From assembly GCF_030687495.1 (NCBI RefSeq), contig NZ_CP117435.1:3972501-4036500 (forward strand): DNA of 64,000 bases, given 5' to 3'. The notes beneath the pieces were generated by a model. The model was not told where the DNA came from and ran no database searches. It saw nothing but the letters and a program-made list of their open reading frames with translations. The DNA comes from Pseudomonas sp. FP453 (lineage in GTDB: Bacteria; Pseudomonadota; Gammaproteobacteria; Pseudomonadales; Pseudomonadaceae). The position numbers were made by a program, and so were the translations under genes. Below are positions 26,482-35,630 of the stretch, in pieces (positions within the stretch are counted from its first letter, which is position 1; every line of letters begins with the position of its first letter).

Positions 26482-27219
26482 TCAGTGGGCCCGCAGGTCG
26501 GCGATGAAGCGTTGCGCTCGCGGGTGCGAAGGCTGGGTGAAGAAGGCGTCGGGGCTGCTCTTTTCCAGAATCTGCCCCGCGTCCATAAACCAGATGGTGT
26601 CCGCCACTTCGCGGGCGAAGTTCATCTCGTGGGTCACGCACATCATGGTCATGCCGTCCTTGGCCAAGCCCTTCATCACGCTCAGCACTTCACCGACCAT
26701 TTCCGGGTCGAGGGCGCTGGTGGGCTCGTCGAACAGCATCACCGGCGGTTCCATCGCCAGGGCGCGGGCAATCGCCACCCGTTGTTGCTGGCCGCCGGAC
26801 AACTGCGCCGGGTAGGCCCCGGCCTTGTGCGCCAGGCCCACGCGGTCGAGCAGTTCCATGGCCTTTTGCTTGGCCGCCGCGCCCTTGAGGTTGCGCAGCT
26901 TGTTTGGCGCCAGGGTGATGTTTTCCAGCACCGACAGGTGCGGGAACAGGTTGAAGCTCTGGAACACAAACCCCACGCGGCTGCGCAGGCGATTGATCTG
27001 CGCGTCGGTGCCGTGCACGTCCTGGCCATCGAACAGGATCTGGCCGTCCTGGATGTCTTCCAGGCGATTGACCGTGCGGATCAGCGTGGACTTGCCCGAG
27101 CCCGACGGCCCGCACAGCACCACCACTTCACCGGGGTTCACTTCGGCGGTGATGTCGGTGAGCGCCTGGTACTCGCCGTACCATTTATTGATTTTCGAAA
27201 ACATGATCATTGGATGCAT
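26482..27219 (-). CDS. Amino-acid ABC transporter ATPase
   Basis: This 245-residue ATPase of the polar-amino-acid (GlnQ/HisP) type has Walker [11 protein letters not shown]-loop [11 protein letters not shown], signature LSGGQQQR, Walker [12 protein letters not shown] and [17 protein letters not shown] 27219 follows GAGGG at 8 nt; a TTG at 27237 overlapping the permease is less likely. It pairs with two permeases immediately upstream. Confidence 0.9.
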   Translation of the reverse strand: MHPMIMFSKINKWYGEYQALTDITAEVNPGEVVVLCGPSGSGKSTLIRTVNRLEDIQDGQILFDGQDVHGTDAQINRLRSRVGFVFQSFNLFPHLSVLENITLAPNKLRNLKGAAAKQKAMELLDRVGLAHKAGAYPAQLSGGQQQRVAIARALAMEPPVMLFDEPTSALDPEMVGEVLSVMKGLAKDGMTMMCVTHEMNFAREVADTIWFMDAGQILEKSSPDAFFTQPSHPRAQRFIADLRAH

Positions 27220-27233
27220 GAGCGCAGCCCTCT

Positions 27234-27977
27234 TCAATTATCGGTGGCCAGCAACGGCTTGCCGGGCACGGTCTGCCCGCCGTCACCGAGGCGCTTGCGC
27301 GCAATGCGTTGTTCTACCCAGCCCGCCAGGCGGGTCAGGCCGAAACACAGCAGGTAGTAGATGATCGCCAGGATGAAAAACACCTGGAACGGCTTGGTCA
27401 GCAACTGGTTGTTGACCTGGTTGGCGGCAAAGGTCACTTCCTGCACGTTGATCACGTAGCCCAGGGAGGTTTCCTTGATGATCGAGATGAACTGGCTGAT
27501 CAGGCTGGGCAGCGCGTTGTACAGCGCCTGGGGCAGGATCACCCACAGCGTGGTGCGCACGTAGCCCAGGCCCAAGGCGCGGGACGCTTCGTATTGCCCG
27601 CTCGGCAACGCCTGGATACCACCGCGAATGATTTCGCACAGGTAGGCGCTCTGGTAGATCACCAGGGTGCAGAGCATGGTCATGAAGCCGGTGATGTTAT
27701 GGCCGATCAGCAACGGCACCAGGAAGTAGGTCCAGAAGATCACCATCAGCAGCGGAATACCGCGCAACACGTAGACCCACACCGTGGCCACCCAATACAA
27801 ACCCTTCCACGGCGACACCCGCGCCAGCGCCAGCAACAGGCCGAACGGGAACGCCAGCAGCAGCGCCAACGCGGCGAGGATCAAGGTGCTGGCCAGGCCG
27901 CCCAAGGGACCGTGGGGGTATTGGCCGATGAGAAACAGCGTCCAGTTGTTCTGCAGGATTTCAACGATATCGAACAT
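27234..27977 (-). CDS. Amino-acid ABC transporter permease
   Basis: This HisM-type permease has about 247 residues and five helices. The EAA loop is clear in [30 protein letters not shown] 27977 is preferred over 27983 because GAGG is 9 nt away rather than 3. It begins right after the TAG of the other permease. The C-terminal tail is polar ([20 protein letters not shown]). Confidence 0.88.
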   Translation of the reverse strand: MFDIVEILQNNWTLFLIGQYPHGPLGGLASTLILAALALLLAFPFGLLLALARVSPWKGLYWVATVWVYVLRGIPLLMVIFWTYFLVPLLIGHNITGFMTMLCTLVIYQSAYLCEIIRGGIQALPSGQYEASRALGLGYVRTTLWVILPQALYNALPSLISQFISIIKETSLGYVINVQEVTFAANQVNNQLLTKPFQVFFILAIIYYLLCFGLTRLAGWVEQRIARKRLGDGGQTVPGKPLLATDN

Positions 27978-27983
27978 CGCCAT

Positions 27984-28685
27984 CTACCTCGCCAGGGCTT
28001 TGCTGAAGTGCCGGGCGAGCAATGCCCCGACGCCCATCAGCAGCAGTGAAAACACCAGGTAGAACACCGTGGCGACCAGGTACGACTCGAAGGTGCGGAA
28101 CGTGTAGTTCTCCACTTCGCGGCTGGCGTAGGTCAGTTCCATCACGCCGATCGCCATGGCCAAACTGGTGTTCTTGAACAGCAGCACGGTGTGGTTGATC
28201 AGCGACGGCAGGCAGTTGCGCACGCCTTGGGGCAGGATCACGTAGCGCATCGAACGCACATAACCCAGGCCCAGGGCCCGCGACGCTTCGGTCTGCCCGG
28301 CGGGAATCGCGCGCAGGCCGCTGCGCATGTCTTCACAGAAATACGCGGCCTGGCACAAGCCCAGGGCGATCACCGAAAACAGGTATTCGGTGTTGTGGCT
28401 GGCCAGCCACAGCTGCGCGTTTTCGCTGAGCAGGGTCGGCACGCCGAAGTACCACAGCATCAGTTGCACCAGGGTCGGCACGTTGCGGTGGTAGGACACG
28501 TACCCCGCCACCAGGCGGTCGGCCAGCTTGTTGCCGGTCAGGCGCACCGTGACCAGCGTCAGCGCCAGAATCATCGCCAGCAGCCAGGCGAACAACGCCA
28601 GCTGCAAGGTCATTTCGATGCCCTTGACGATCAGCTCGGCGTACTCGCCTTGCAGAATCGCGGCCAAATCGAAGTCTTGCTTCAT
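27984..28685 (-). CDS. Amino-acid ABC transporter permease
   Basis: This second permease of the pair has 233 residues and five helices. Its EAA motif lies in [27 protein letters not shown] and is strikingly similar to that of its partner, as expected for a heterodimeric polar-amino-acid importer. ATG 28685 is chosen; a TTG six bases upstream is possible. A 110-bp gap separates it from the SDR gene. Confidence 0.88.
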   Translation of the reverse strand: MKQDFDLAAILQGEYAELIVKGIEMTLQLALFAWLLAMILALTLVTVRLTGNKLADRLVAGYVSYHRNVPTLVQLMLWYFGVPTLLSENAQLWLASHNTEYLFSVIALGLCQAAYFCEDMRSGLRAIPAGQTEASRALGLGYVRSMRYVILPQGVRNCLPSLINHTVLLFKNTSLAMAIGVMELTYASREVENYTFRTFESYLVATVFYLVFSLLLMGVGALLARHFSKALAR

Positions 28686-28795
28686 GGTCAATCCCTATCG
28701 GCATTGGGCTAGGGCAGAAATCAAAATCACCCGGCGGGGCCGTGGCGGGATGCAGCGCTGACGGATTGATCCGTTCTGTTTTTGGGGGCTGGTGT

Positions 28796-29548
28796 TCAGC
28801 CCTGGTAGTCCTGCGGACGCGCGGTGGAGAGCCCGCCCGGCACCTGCAAGGTCGGGGTGATTTCCATATGCCCGACGTTGACGGCTATCGGCGCGGCAAT
28901 CGCAAAGGCGATGGCATTGGCGATGTCTTCGGCCTGGGGCAGTTCAAAGCCCTCGACGAAGCGTTTGTAGGTCTCCTCGGAATCGCCGTGCACGTGGGCA
29001 AAGATGTCCGTGGCCACACGTCCCGGGCAGATCTCGGTGACACGCACGCGCTTGCCGAACGCATCGATGCGCAGCTGACGCGAGAGCATGCTCACCGCCG
29101 CCTTCGTCGCGTGATACGTGGAGTTGCCGCCAAAGTTGTAGGCCGCGGCAATCGAGCTGATGTTGATGATGTGCCCGCAATCGCGCTCGACCATGCCCGG
29201 CAAGGCCAGGCGTGCCAGGTGCAGCACGGCGCGCAGGTTGACGTCGATCAGCAGGTCGATGCCGTCGGCGTCGGCCTTGAGCAGGGAGCCCGGTTTGTCG
29301 ACACCGGCGTTGTTGACCAGGATGTCGAAGGTGTTTTCGGCGAACAGCCGGGTCAACCCGGCGATGTCGGTCACGTCGATGGCGTGGGCAATGCAGCCGG
29401 TCTTGGCCGCCAGTGCCTGCAACTTGTCGGCGCTGCGGGCCAGGGCATGCACCTGCACGCCTTCCTGGCACAGGCGCTCGACAACGGCGGCGCCGATGCC
29501 CGAGGACGCCCCGGTGACCAGCGCGGTTTTGTAGTCGGAAAATGGCAT
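28796..29548 (-). CDS. SDR-family oxidoreductase in the pxp-ABC operon
   Basis: This 250-residue classical SDR of the YdfG/serine-dehydrogenase-like type has ALVTGASSGIGAAVVERL, DILVNNAGVDKPG, HIINISSIAAAY, YHATKAAVSMLSR (Y-x-x-x-K) and ICPGRVATDIF. AAGGATTACCCC precedes ATG 29548. The promoter-like 42-nt module at 29607-29648 lies just upstream, so this gene and the transporter may have their own promoter. The substrate is unknown. Confidence 0.85.
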   Translation of the reverse strand: MPFSDYKTALVTGASSGIGAAVVERLCQEGVQVHALARSADKLQALAAKTGCIAHAIDVTDIAGLTRLFAENTFDILVNNAGVDKPGSLLKADADGIDLLIDVNLRAVLHLARLALPGMVERDCGHIINISSIAAAYNFGGNSTYHATKAAVSMLSRQLRIDAFGKRVRVTEICPGRVATDIFAHVHGDSEETYKRFVEGFELPQAEDIANAIAFAIAAPIAVNVGHMEITPTLQVPGGLSTARPQDYQG

Positions 29549-29606
29549 GGGGTAATCCTTGTGCTGCGGGTTATGGTTCGACTCTATCCAGCCTTCAGGC
29601 GCTGGA

Positions 29607-29648
29607 CCAAGACGCAATGGTTGTGTGGCGATAAGGCCTGCTTATGAC
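29607..29648 (-). promoter_or_regulatory. 42-nt regulatory module with ATA-N9-TAT operator, copy 1
   Basis: The palindrome ATAAGGCCTGCTTAT (29631-29645) overlaps the pxpA stop and lies about 83 bp upstream of the SDR start. The whole 42 nt matches 32 of 42 bases with 34285-34326, before accB. ATA-N9-TAT is the consensus known for Nac, a LysR-type nitrogen regulator, and the LysR gene next to accB is Nac-like. Confidence 0.6.
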
Positions 29649-30415
29649 GCGGCCAGCAGCTGGGAAATCGGCGTAATGTGCCCGCCCAGTTGCTCGATTT
29701 CCTCACGAATGGTGCGCGCCAACTCGACCGCGCCGGGGGTGTCGCCGTGCAGCAGGATCGAATGGGCCGGCACCCGCAGCACCTTGCCGCTGAGGGCAGT
29801 GACGGTGCCCTCCTCCAGCAATTGGCGCACGCGCTGCAATACCGCTGACGGTTCCTTGATCACCGAGCCTTCAACCTTGCGCGGTACCAACAGGCAGTCG
29901 TCGTCATAGGCACGATCAGCCAGAAAGGTGGTGGCGACGCGCAGGCCGCATTTCTCGGCGGCGCCTTCGATGGCGCGACTGCTGGACGAGCTGATGATCA
30001 ACGTCGGATCAAACGCCGCCACCGCCCGCACCAGCGGCTCGGCCAGTGCGGCATCAGCAGCGGCCATATTGCCGAGGGCGCCGTGGAAGCTCATATGGGT
30101 CATGCGATGGCCATTCACGGCGGCCATCCCCGCCAGGGCGCCGAGCTGGTAGATCACATACGTGGCGAGTTCCTTGATCTCGATATTCATCTGGCGCCGA
30201 CCAAAGCCCATCAGGTCCGGGAAGCCCACGTGGGCGCCGAGGTCGATGCCACCGGCTTTCGCCAGGCGCACGGTGGTGTCCATGATCAGCGGGTCGCCGG
30301 CGTGGTAGCCGCAGGCGACGTTGGCCGAGGAAATCAGGCGCATCAGTGCCTCATCCTCACCCATGCGCCACGGGCCGAAGCCTTCGCCGAGGTCGGCGTT
30401 CAAATCGATCTTCAT
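29642..30415 (-). CDS. pxpA: 5-oxoprolinase subunit PxpA (LamB/YcsF family)
   Basis: This 257-residue protein has the family hallmark MKIDLNADLGEGFGPWRMG and SSANVACGYHAGDPLIMD. Further motifs are HVGFPDLMGFGRR and VKPHGAL-type SFHGALGNM. PxpA with PxpB and PxpC forms the prokaryotic ATP-dependent 5-oxoprolinase that converts 5-oxoproline to glutamate. It overlaps the degenerate carrier gene by 4 bp. Its stop codon lies within a candidate LysR operator. Confidence 0.9.
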   Translation of the reverse strand: MKIDLNADLGEGFGPWRMGEDEALMRLISSANVACGYHAGDPLIMDTTVRLAKAGGIDLGAHVGFPDLMGFGRRQMNIEIKELATYVIYQLGALAGMAAVNGHRMTHMSFHGALGNMAAADAALAEPLVRAVAAFDPTLIISSSSSRAIEGAAEKCGLRVATTFLADRAYDDDCLLVPRKVEGSVIKEPSAVLQRVRQLLEEGTVTALSGKVLRVPAHSILLHGDTPGAVELARTIREEIEQLGGHITPISQLLAAS

Positions 30416-30807
30416 GCTTGCCGCTCCAGGCCCAGGAATGCTTCGCCGTAGCCGACGGTAGTGCCGCAGGGCACACGCACATCCATCACCCGTGCGGCCT
30501 CGCGGCTGCGCTGGGGCAACAGCAGGTCGCCGACTTGCAGCACCGCCACCAACTGCCCGGCGCTGAGCGAATCGCCCACAGCCACGAAGGGTTCGCTAAG
30601 TTGCGGATGGGTCAGCAGCAAGCGCCCCAGGCCGGTGGTGCGCAGGACCTTGTCCTCCACCGCCGCCACGTCAACGGGCGCCGCAACGCTGGCCGCAGGC
30701 GCACCGCGCTTGAGCGTCAGGTGCGCCCCCGGGCGACTCAGTTCGGCGCCGGCCAGGTGGTGTTCCTTGAGCCACAGCGCCAGTTGGCGGATTTCCTCAA
30801 TAGTCAT
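30412..30807 (-). CDS. Biotin-carrier-like protein lacking the biotinyl lysine
   Basis: This 131-residue protein resembles AccB in layout: an N-terminal helix (MTIEEIRQLALWLKEHHLAG), a linker of Ala/Pro and a lipoyl-like beta barrel. But the biotin motif E-A-M-K-M, which the true AccB in this operon has, reads VAVLQVGDLLLP here. No Lys is present at the hairpin tip. It therefore cannot be biotinylated and may act structurally or regulate the carboxylase/oxoprolinase assembly. It overlaps pxpC and pxpA by 4 bp on each side, so it is translated in fixed ratio with them. Confidence 0.75.
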   Translation of the reverse strand: MTIEEIRQLALWLKEHHLAGAELSRPGAHLTLKRGAPAASVAAPVDVAAVEDKVLRTTGLGRLLLTHPQLSEPFVAVGDSLSAGQLVAVLQVGDLLLPQRSREAARVMDVRVPCGTTVGYGEAFLGLERQA

Positions 30808-31778
30808 GCTTTAACTCCCTCTCGGTGCAGGTCCACCAGGCGGCTGACTTCGCGCAGGTAACGGCGGTTGGTTTCCAGGGCCTCGACCGCTTCCTCATAG
30901 CTGCACTCGACAAAGCGCACCTTGCTGCCAATCGGCGCCTGGCCGAGGCGCCACAGGTCGGCCTCGATCACGCTGCCAAACTTGGGGTAGCCGCCGCTGG
31001 GCTGGGCGTCGCGCATCTGGATGATCGGCTGGCCGCCGTGGGGCACCTGGATCACGCCGGGCACGATGCCGTGGGAGCGGATTTCCATGGGGGCGATGGG
31101 CAGCAGTGGTTCGCCTTCCATGCGGTAGCCGTAGCGATTGCTCTGGGTGGTGATCTTCCACTCACCGGCCCAGAAGGCGGCGCGGGAGCTTTCCTGGAAG
31201 CGTTCGTATTCGGCGGCGGGCAACACACGCATGGCGGGCACTCCGTCGACCTGTAACGGCAACGCGAGGCTTGGCGCCAACACGCCGAAGTCCAACGGCA
31301 GCGGGCTGATGCCGGGGCGCAACGCGGCGAGTCGATCGCCCTGCTGCAACGCCCGGCCGTCCAGGCCACCGAACTCGCCACGCAATTGGGTGCTGCGTGA
31401 GCCGAGCACCGACGGCACGTCCACACCGCCAGCGAGGCACAGGTAAGCGCGGCTGCCGGAGGTCGGGTAACCCAGGTTCAGGACTTGACCTTCGCGGCCC
31501 TGGTACACCCAGTTCGGCGGCAATGGCTGGCCGTCCAAGGTGGCGTCGCACGCGGCGCCGGTCACGGCAAAGGCGCAGTCCTGCACCAGCCGCACTTCGA
31601 ACGGAAACAACGGAATTTCAATCGCCGCAGCGTCTTCGGGATTGCCCAGCAACAGGTTGCCCAGCGCCAACGCCAGATGGTCCATGGCGCCCGACGTACC
31701 GACGCCTTGACCGAGGCTGCCGAAGCGGCCGAAGTCCTGCACGGTGGCCAGGGCGGTGGCCGATAGAATCTCGATCAT
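30804..31778 (-). CDS. pxpC: 5-oxoprolinase subunit PxpC (biotin-dependent carboxyltransferase family)
   Basis: This 324-residue protein of the KipA/AHS2 family shows ATVQDFGRFGSLGQGVGTSGAMD at the N-terminus, LCLAGGVDVPSVLGSRST and GIVPGVIQVPHGGQPIIQM. Together with PxpB it corresponds to the two domains of urea-amidolyase-type allophanate hydrolase folds. It is the catalytic partner of PxpA in 5-oxoproline hydrolysis. It overlaps pxpB by 4 bp. Confidence 0.9.
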   Translation of the reverse strand: MIEILSATALATVQDFGRFGSLGQGVGTSGAMDHLALALGNLLLGNPEDAAAIEIPLFPFEVRLVQDCAFAVTGAACDATLDGQPLPPNWVYQGREGQVLNLGYPTSGSRAYLCLAGGVDVPSVLGSRSTQLRGEFGGLDGRALQQGDRLAALRPGISPLPLDFGVLAPSLALPLQVDGVPAMRVLPAAEYERFQESSRAAFWAGEWKITTQSNRYGYRMEGEPLLPIAPMEIRSHGIVPGVIQVPHGGQPIIQMRDAQPSGGYPKFGSVIEADLWRLGQAPIGSKVRFVECSYEEAVEALETNRRYLREVSRLVDLHREGVKA

Positions 31779-32431
31779 CGAATGATCCTCTCGATGCGCA
31801 AGCGCAGGAAATCACCCGGCCGCAAAATGGCTGGCGGGGTTTGGGTCGAGTCGAAAAACGCCATTTCGGTACGGCCGATGGTGTTCCAGCCGCTGGGGCC
31901 GGCCGACGCGGAAACGCCGGTCTGCACGCCGCCGATGGACACGGAACCGGCGCCAATATTCAGCACCGGCACTTGCCGACGTGGCGTGGCCAGGCGCTGG
32001 TCCATGCCGCCGAGGTAGCAGTAACCCGGGTGGCTGCCCAAGGCATACACCGGGTACAGCGGTTCGCAATGCAGGTTGGCGATGGTCTCGATGTCCAGCC
32101 CGGTGTGGGCGATTACATCAGCCATATGCGGGCCGAATTCGCCGCCGTAGACCACCGGCAACTCGACGATGCGCCCTTCCAGGGGCAGCGGCTCGCAGTG
32201 CTCCCAGGCTTGCAGCAGGCGCTCGCACAAGCCGCTCAACTCACGCGGAGGTTTGAGAAACGTCAGCATCAGGTTGTTCATGCCGGGCACGGCTTCGTGG
32301 ATTTCCGGCCACTCGCCGGCTTGCAGGGCCAGGTTCCAGATGCGCTGTTGCGGGGCCAGGTCCAGCTCGCCCGGCGCTTCAAACAACAGGGCACTGGAGC
32401 CCAACAGGCTGATATTCGGTGCGGTGCTCAT
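31775..32431 (-). CDS. pxpB: 5-oxoprolinase subunit PxpB
   Basis: This 218-residue KipI/AHS1-family protein has [55 protein letters not shown] and [14 protein letters not shown]. It overlaps accC by 4 bp upstream and pxpC by 4 bp downstream, forming a fully coupled accC-pxpB-pxpC-carrier-pxpA string. Confidence 0.9.
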   Translation of the reverse strand: MSTAPNISLLGSSALLFEAPGELDLAPQQRIWNLALQAGEWPEIHEAVPGMNNLMLTFLKPPRELSGLCERLLQAWEHCEPLPLEGRIVELPVVYGGEFGPHMADVIAHTGLDIETIANLHCEPLYPVYALGSHPGYCYLGGMDQRLATPRRQVPVLNIGAGSVSIGGVQTGVSASAGPSGWNTIGRTEMAFFDSTQTPPAILRPGDFLRLRIERIIR

Positions 32432-33780
32432 GTCGGGCTCCTTTGCTGCAACCAGCGCTCCAGGTGATGGATATCGACACCGCCGGCTTGAAAGGCCGGG
32501 TCTTCAAGAATGTCGCGGTGCAGCGGAATATTGGTGCTGATGCCGTCCACGATCATTTCGCTGAGGGCCAAACGCATACGCGCCATGGCTTCTTCGCGGG
32601 TGGCGCCGTGGGTGATGACCTTGGCCACCATCGAGTCGTAATACGGCGGCACGCGGTAGCCCGTGGTGACGTGGGAATCCACGCGCACGCCAAAGCCACC
32701 GGGCACTTCCCAGCGCTGGATCAAGCCGGGGGTCGGCATGAAGGTGCTTGGGTCTTCGGCGTTGATGCGGCATTCCAGGGAATGGCCGTTGAGCTGCACA
32801 TCCTCTTGGCGCAGGCCCAGCACTTCGCCACGGGCCATGCGCAGTTGCTGTTGCACGATGTCGATGCCGGTGGTCATTTCCGTGACCGGGTGTTCCACCT
32901 GCAAACGGGTGTTCATCTCGATAAAGAAGAACTCGCCGTCCTCGTACAAGAATTCAAAGGTGCCGACGCCGCGATAGCCAATCTGGCGGCACGCCTCGGC
33001 GCAGCGTTCGCCGACCTTGGCGATCAGCGCGGGATCGATCCCTGGGGCCGGGGCTTCTTCCAGCACCTTCTGGTGCCGGCGTTGCAGCGAGCAGTCGCGG
33101 CAGCCGAGCCAGATCGCGTGGCCGTGGGCGTCGCACAGCACCTGGATTTCCACGTGGCGCGGGTGGCCGAGGAATTTCTCGATATACAGTTCCGGGTTGC
33201 CGAAGGCCAGCCGTGCTTCTTCGCGGGTGAGGGCAATGGCGGCGAGCAATTCGGCTTGCTCCTGCACCACGCGCATGCCGCGCCCACCCCCGCCACCGGC
33301 GGCCTTGACGATCACCGGGTAGCCAATCTCGGCGGCGATGGCGAGGATGCTCGCGTCGTCGCTGGGCATCGTCGAGTCCGGCCCCGGTACGCAGGGCACG
33401 CCGGCTTCACGCATGGCGCGCTTGGCGGCGACCTTGTCGCCCATGGTGCGGATGCACGCGGCGCTGGGGCCGATAAAGGTCAGGCCCGCCGCCTCGATGC
33501 GTTCAGCGAAGCCGGCGTTTTCCGAAAGAAAGCCGTAGCCGGGATGGATCGCCTGGGCCCCCGTGACCTTGGCCGCAAACAGCAGCGCCGTCTGGTTGAG
33601 GTAGCTCAGGCCCGGCGCTGCCGGGCCGATGCACAGCGCTTCGTCGGCGTTTTGCACGTACTGCGCGTGACGGTCCGCTTCGGAGTACACCGCCACGGTC
33701 TTGATGCCCAGGCCACGGCAGGCACGCTGAATGCGCAGGGCAATTTCGCCACGGTTGGCGATCAGCACTTTGTCGAACAT
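32428..33780 (-). CDS. accC: Acetyl-CoA carboxylase-type biotin carboxylase subunit (AccC paralog)
   Basis: This 450-residue ATP-grasp biotin carboxylase shows [65 protein letters not shown] and [17 protein letters not shown] 33780 has AGGTG 7 nt upstream; ATG 33795 is possible. Since housekeeping accBC lie elsewhere in Pseudomonas, this is a second copy dedicated to the pxp operon. It may carboxylate a carrier for the pathway, though PxpABC is not known to need biotin. Confidence 0.88.
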   Translation of the reverse strand: MFDKVLIANRGEIALRIQRACRGLGIKTVAVYSEADRHAQYVQNADEALCIGPAAPGLSYLNQTALLFAAKVTGAQAIHPGYGFLSENAGFAERIEAAGLTFIGPSAACIRTMGDKVAAKRAMREAGVPCVPGPDSTMPSDDASILAIAAEIGYPVIVKAAGGGGGRGMRVVQEQAELLAAIALTREEARLAFGNPELYIEKFLGHPRHVEIQVLCDAHGHAIWLGCRDCSLQRRHQKVLEEAPAPGIDPALIAKVGERCAEACRQIGYRGVGTFEFLYEDGEFFFIEMNTRLQVEHPVTEMTTGIDIVQQQLRMARGEVLGLRQEDVQLNGHSLECRINAEDPSTFMPTPGLIQRWEVPGGFGVRVDSHVTTGYRVPPYYDSMVAKVITHGATREEAMARMRLALSEMIVDGISTNIPLHRDILEDPAFQAGGVDIHHLERWLQQRSPT

Positions 33781-33807
33781 TGAATTCACCTGCATCACAA
33801 ATAAGGG

Positions 33808-34215
33808 TCAATCGAGGCGGAACAGCGCCTGGCCGGCGGCAACTTCAGCCCCGGCCTGGGCCAGGATCTCAGCCAGCTTGCCGGCCACCTTGGCCTTGAC
33901 CGGGTGGAACATCTTCATCGCCTCGATCACCGCCACGGTCTGGCCGGCTTCGATGGCTTGCCCCACGGCTACAAACGCTGGCTCACCGACGGCGGGCGTC
34001 AGGTGCAGCACGCCGTAGAGGCTGGCCTTGATCTCAATCGCCGCCGTAGGTGGTGCCGCAACCGGCGCGGCAACCACCGTGGGTGCGATGCTGATCGCCG
34101 CCTGCCCCGCCTGCTTGAACAGCCGCAGCGTGCTGTCGCCTTCGGTGAGGCTCAGTTCCAGCAGATCGGATTCGGCCAGCAAATCCATCAACCCCTTGAT
34201 ACGTGCTGAATCCAT
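33808..34215 (-). CDS. accB: Acetyl-CoA carboxylase-type biotin carboxyl carrier protein (AccB paralog)
   Basis: This 135-residue biotin carrier has an N-terminal helix MDSARIKGLMDLLAESDLLEL, a Pro/Ala linker and a biotinyl domain with VIEAMKMFHPVKAK; the biotin Lys is near residue 101. The domain spans about residues 64-135. It is the first gene of the long minus-strand unit, 27 bp before accC. The candidate Nac-like operator lies 94 bp upstream of its start. Confidence 0.88.
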   Translation of the reverse strand: MDSARIKGLMDLLAESDLLELSLTEGDSTLRLFKQAGQAAISIAPTVVAAPVAAPPTAAIEIKASLYGVLHLTPAVGEPAFVAVGQAIEAGQTVAVIEAMKMFHPVKAKVAGKLAEILAQAGAEVAAGQALFRLD

Positions 34216-34284
34216 AGTTGGCCCCTGCCTGTCGAACGTGTCTTGAGTGGATGGGGCCAATCTACCGAGCCCCTCGGAAAGCGG

Positions 34285-34326
34285 CCAAGACGCTTTGGCT
34301 TTGGGGTGATAAGCCGCCCTTATGAC
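34285..34326 (-). promoter_or_regulatory. 42-nt regulatory module with ATA-N9-TAT operator, copy 2
   Basis: ATAAGCCGCCCTTAT (34309-34323) is a perfect ATAAG-N5-CTTAT inverted repeat between the LysR stop and the accB start. The surrounding 42 nt share 32 bases with 29607-29648, including CCAAGACGC at the left end. The spacing to the LysR gene makes that protein the obvious candidate to bind it. Confidence 0.62.
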
Positions 34327-34329
34327 CCC

Positions 34330-35235
34330 TCAAACCGCACTGCCACGCATCTGCGCCACCAGCTCCAGCAAGATCGCCTTGACCGCCTGGGCCGGCACCG
34401 ACAGCGGCAAATGCCCGGACAGGCACAACGCCAACGGTGCCTCCACTTCGGGTTCGACGATGCGGCACATGTGCACGGCTGGGTTGGCCGCCAGCACCCG
34501 CGCCGACGACTCCGGCAGGATGGTCGAGCCGAAGTGATCAGCCACGGCGGCAGTCAAGGTGGTAGAGGATTCAATCTCGGCCACCACCCGCGCACCGAGG
34601 CCGATGCGCAGGAAGGCTTCGTCCACCATGCGGCGCATCACGTTGTAGGGGCGAGGCAGCAGCATGTCCATGTCGGCCAGTTCGGCGAGGGGAATGTCTG
34701 CGCGGCCGGCGACCTCTGGATCGGCGCTGACCAGGTACAGCGGCTCGCGCAGCAGCGAGACGAAACTCAAGCCGTGCACCTCGCGCCCGCCGTAGAGCAC
34801 GGCCATGTCCATGCGGCCGTTCATGATCAGCTCGCTCAGGGTGGTGCCGAAGTTTTCGTTGAGGTACAGCAGGATGCCGGGGTGGCGTTCGCGCACGGTG
34901 CGCAATAGTGGCAGCGACAATGTCGAGGCCGCCGTGCCGGGGGCGAGGCCTACCGAGACCTGCCCGGACAAGGCGTGGCCGGTGGCGTTGATATCGCTCT
35001 GGGCCTGTTCGCACTGGCGCAGGATGATCTGCGCATGGCCGTACAAAACCTTGCCGGCTTCGGTCGGCGTGACGCCGCGTTTGGTGCGGATCAGCAGTTG
35101 TTGCTGCAACTCGGCTTCCAGGGTGGCCAGTTGTTGGCTGAGGGCGGGTTGGGCGACATGCAGCACGTCGGCGGCTTGGGTCATGCTGCCGATGTCTACC
35201 AGTTTCACGAAGTACTTCAATCGGCGCAGGTTCAA
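34330..35235 (-). CDS. LysR-family regulator, Nac-like
   Basis: This LysR regulator has 301 residues from a TTG start at 35235, giving (M)NLRRLKYFVKLVDIGSMTQAADVLHVAQPALSQQ, the typical Nac/Cbl-like N-terminus. Upstream in-frame codons exist (GTG 35304) but would be encoded by a REP half (GAGLPAIAAE), so they are rejected as protein. The effector domain includes VSVGLAPGTAAST and LLYLNENFGTTLSEL. It is immediately upstream of accB in the same direction and is likely the regulator of the pxp operon. Confidence 0.85.
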   Translation of the reverse strand: MNLRRLKYFVKLVDIGSMTQAADVLHVAQPALSQQLATLEAELQQQLLIRTKRGVTPTEAGKVLYGHAQIILRQCEQAQSDINATGHALSGQVSVGLAPGTAASTLSLPLLRTVRERHPGILLYLNENFGTTLSELIMNGRMDMAVLYGGREVHGLSFVSLLREPLYLVSADPEVAGRADIPLAELADMDMLLPRPYNVMRRMVDEAFLRIGLGARVVAEIESSTTLTAAVADHFGSTILPESSARVLAANPAVHMCRIVEPEVEAPLALCLSGHLPLSVPAQAVKAILLELVAQMRGSAV

Positions 35236-35277
35236 GTGGGCGGTGCTCTTGCTTGGGGTTGGTGTCGCCTGTTCCGC

Positions 35278-35370
35278 CGCTATCGCAGGCAAGCCAGCTC
35301 CCACATTTGGAATGTGTGGACACAGGGAGGTGTGAACACATTCAAGTGTGGGAGCTGGCTTGCCTGCGAT
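35278..35370. repeat. REPIN between LysR and aminotransferase genes
   Basis: Two inverted REP arms (about 35280-35303 and 35348-35370) surround a loop with GTGTGGACAC and GTGTGAACAC. The left arm ends 43 bp from the LysR start codon. The rest of the 35236-35630 gap contains no gene I can support. Confidence 0.85.
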
Positions 35371-35630
35371 AACGATCGACCAGGCAGCGATACACCCAGC
35401 GGTTTTGCAAAACCCACGCCACCCCGCCTCTTAGCCATAAGGCTTTGCTATGGCTACTCCAAAATAACCATTCCAAGCACCTGCGCGGCGCACGCCCCGC
35501 TGCACGCACCCTTTCAGTGCGCCCCCAGCCATAAGCACTGCCTATCAACCCAGAACGATCTCGTCTTATGGCCCCTTCCCCGACGCCTCGTACTGTGGCC
35601 CCTGTCAACGCCATCAACGAGGAACGCCCC

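Noticed and set aside
35235..35304. Longer LysR protein starting at GTG 35304
   Set aside because: The extra residues are encoded by a REP arm and do not resemble any LysR N-terminus.
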